A DNA stretch of 44,011 bases from Deltaproteobacteria bacterium. GTDB taxonomy: Bacteria; Desulfobacterota; Desulfobulbia; Desulfobulbales; Desulfurivibrionaceae. The notes under the pieces are model-generated. The model saw nothing but the letters and a program-made list of their open reading frames with translations, was not told the origin of the DNA and searched no databases. The stretch lies in contig JAPLJG010000067.1 of NCBI GenBank assembly GCA_026388735.1, positions 1 through 44,011 on the forward strand, read 5' to 3'. Positions 43,806 to 44,011 of this stretch are shown here, in pieces (the first letter of the stretch is position 1; every line of letters starts with the position of its first letter). The translations under genes were made by a program, and so were the position numbers.

Positions 43806-44011
43806 CGGGCAGCCTCTCCGGTGCTCGGCTGTGTGGCAACGGGATTTGGCTGCCATGAGAGCAAGGGCTCTGTTTCAGTTATACCGGATGGCAAAGGCGG
43901 TTTTGTCTTCCAAAGAAAGGGCCCCCTGTGTCCCTTGTCCCGCCGTTGGCGGGATGCCCTGCGCTCCTCGATGCTGCCGGGGCTTTGCAAACTCGGCTTT
44001 CGCCTCAAACA
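43806..44011. repeat. Modular intergenic repeat, copy B (runs off the window)
   Basis: Module 2 (43806-43836, GGCAGCCTCTCCGGTGC) occurs first, then about 70 nt of unrelated sequence, then module 1 (43910-44011), from CCAAAGAAAGGGC through CTTGTCCCGCC and CTCCTCGATGCTGCCGGG to CGCCTCAAACA at the window edge. Same orientation as copy A (31136-31300) but with the module order reversed, as if the tail of one copy abuts the head of the next. No convincing coding content. Confidence 0.7.

Overview
The window reads as a moderately GC-rich chromosomal segment of a sulfate-reducing deltaproteobacterium, most likely of the Desulfobulbales/Desulfobulbaceae type. The main pointer is a canonical DsrC with both C-terminal cysteines (42973-43293). 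An anaerobic class III ribonucleotide reductase, a CooT-type nickel protein, pilMNOP type IV pilus genes and typical Gram-negative housekeeping genes fit this. The taxonomic placement is inference from gene content, not from a database search. No tRNA, rRNA, CRISPR array or complete insertion sequence was seen.

Layout. 1-2064 is a toxin-antitoxin island: brnTA, a ribbon-helix-helix antitoxin with a decayed MazF-like toxin, and higBA, closed by a terminator. 2078-7101 carries pgeF, rsmB and uvrA, followed by secB (7388-7870). A perfect bidirectional terminator separates secB from a minus-strand pilus operon, pilM-pilN-pilO-pilP, then an AMIN-STN-TPR protein, then a lipoprotein secretin (14728 down to 7949); together the last two appear to replace a conventional PilQ. 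Then come lepB, pyrB-pyrC, an orphan FlgC-like rod protein and a YdcF-like protein. 19593-26669 is a minus-strand information-processing block, dnaG-rpoD-dprA-topA in transcription order. 26898-33612 runs on the plus strand: a fused aldolase/dehydrogenase, two uncharacterised genes, an M24 peptidase, rph-tgt and yajC.

33710-35087 is a second accessory patch: a yefM-yoeB pair with a textbook two-palindrome operator, then a strikingly AT-rich four-helix membrane protein. It is followed by a CoA-binding protein, a cooT plus His-rich pair (nickel handling), a HAD phosphatase with an uncharacterised partner, and nadB. The right end holds nrdD-redoxin-nrdG, dsrC with a consensus promoter and terminator, and a small zinc-ribbon protein.

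Repeats. Three kinds of non-coding repeat are visible: a 63-bp palindromic element (7201 and 15861), a modular repeat of about 160 bp (31136 and 43806), and one REP-like element (37505). The most interesting signals are the split PilQ, the redoxin embedded in the class III RNR operon, the CooT/His-rich pair, the decayed MazF next to an intact antitoxin, the AT-rich membrane gene beside yefM-yoeB, and the 63-bp palindromic repeat.
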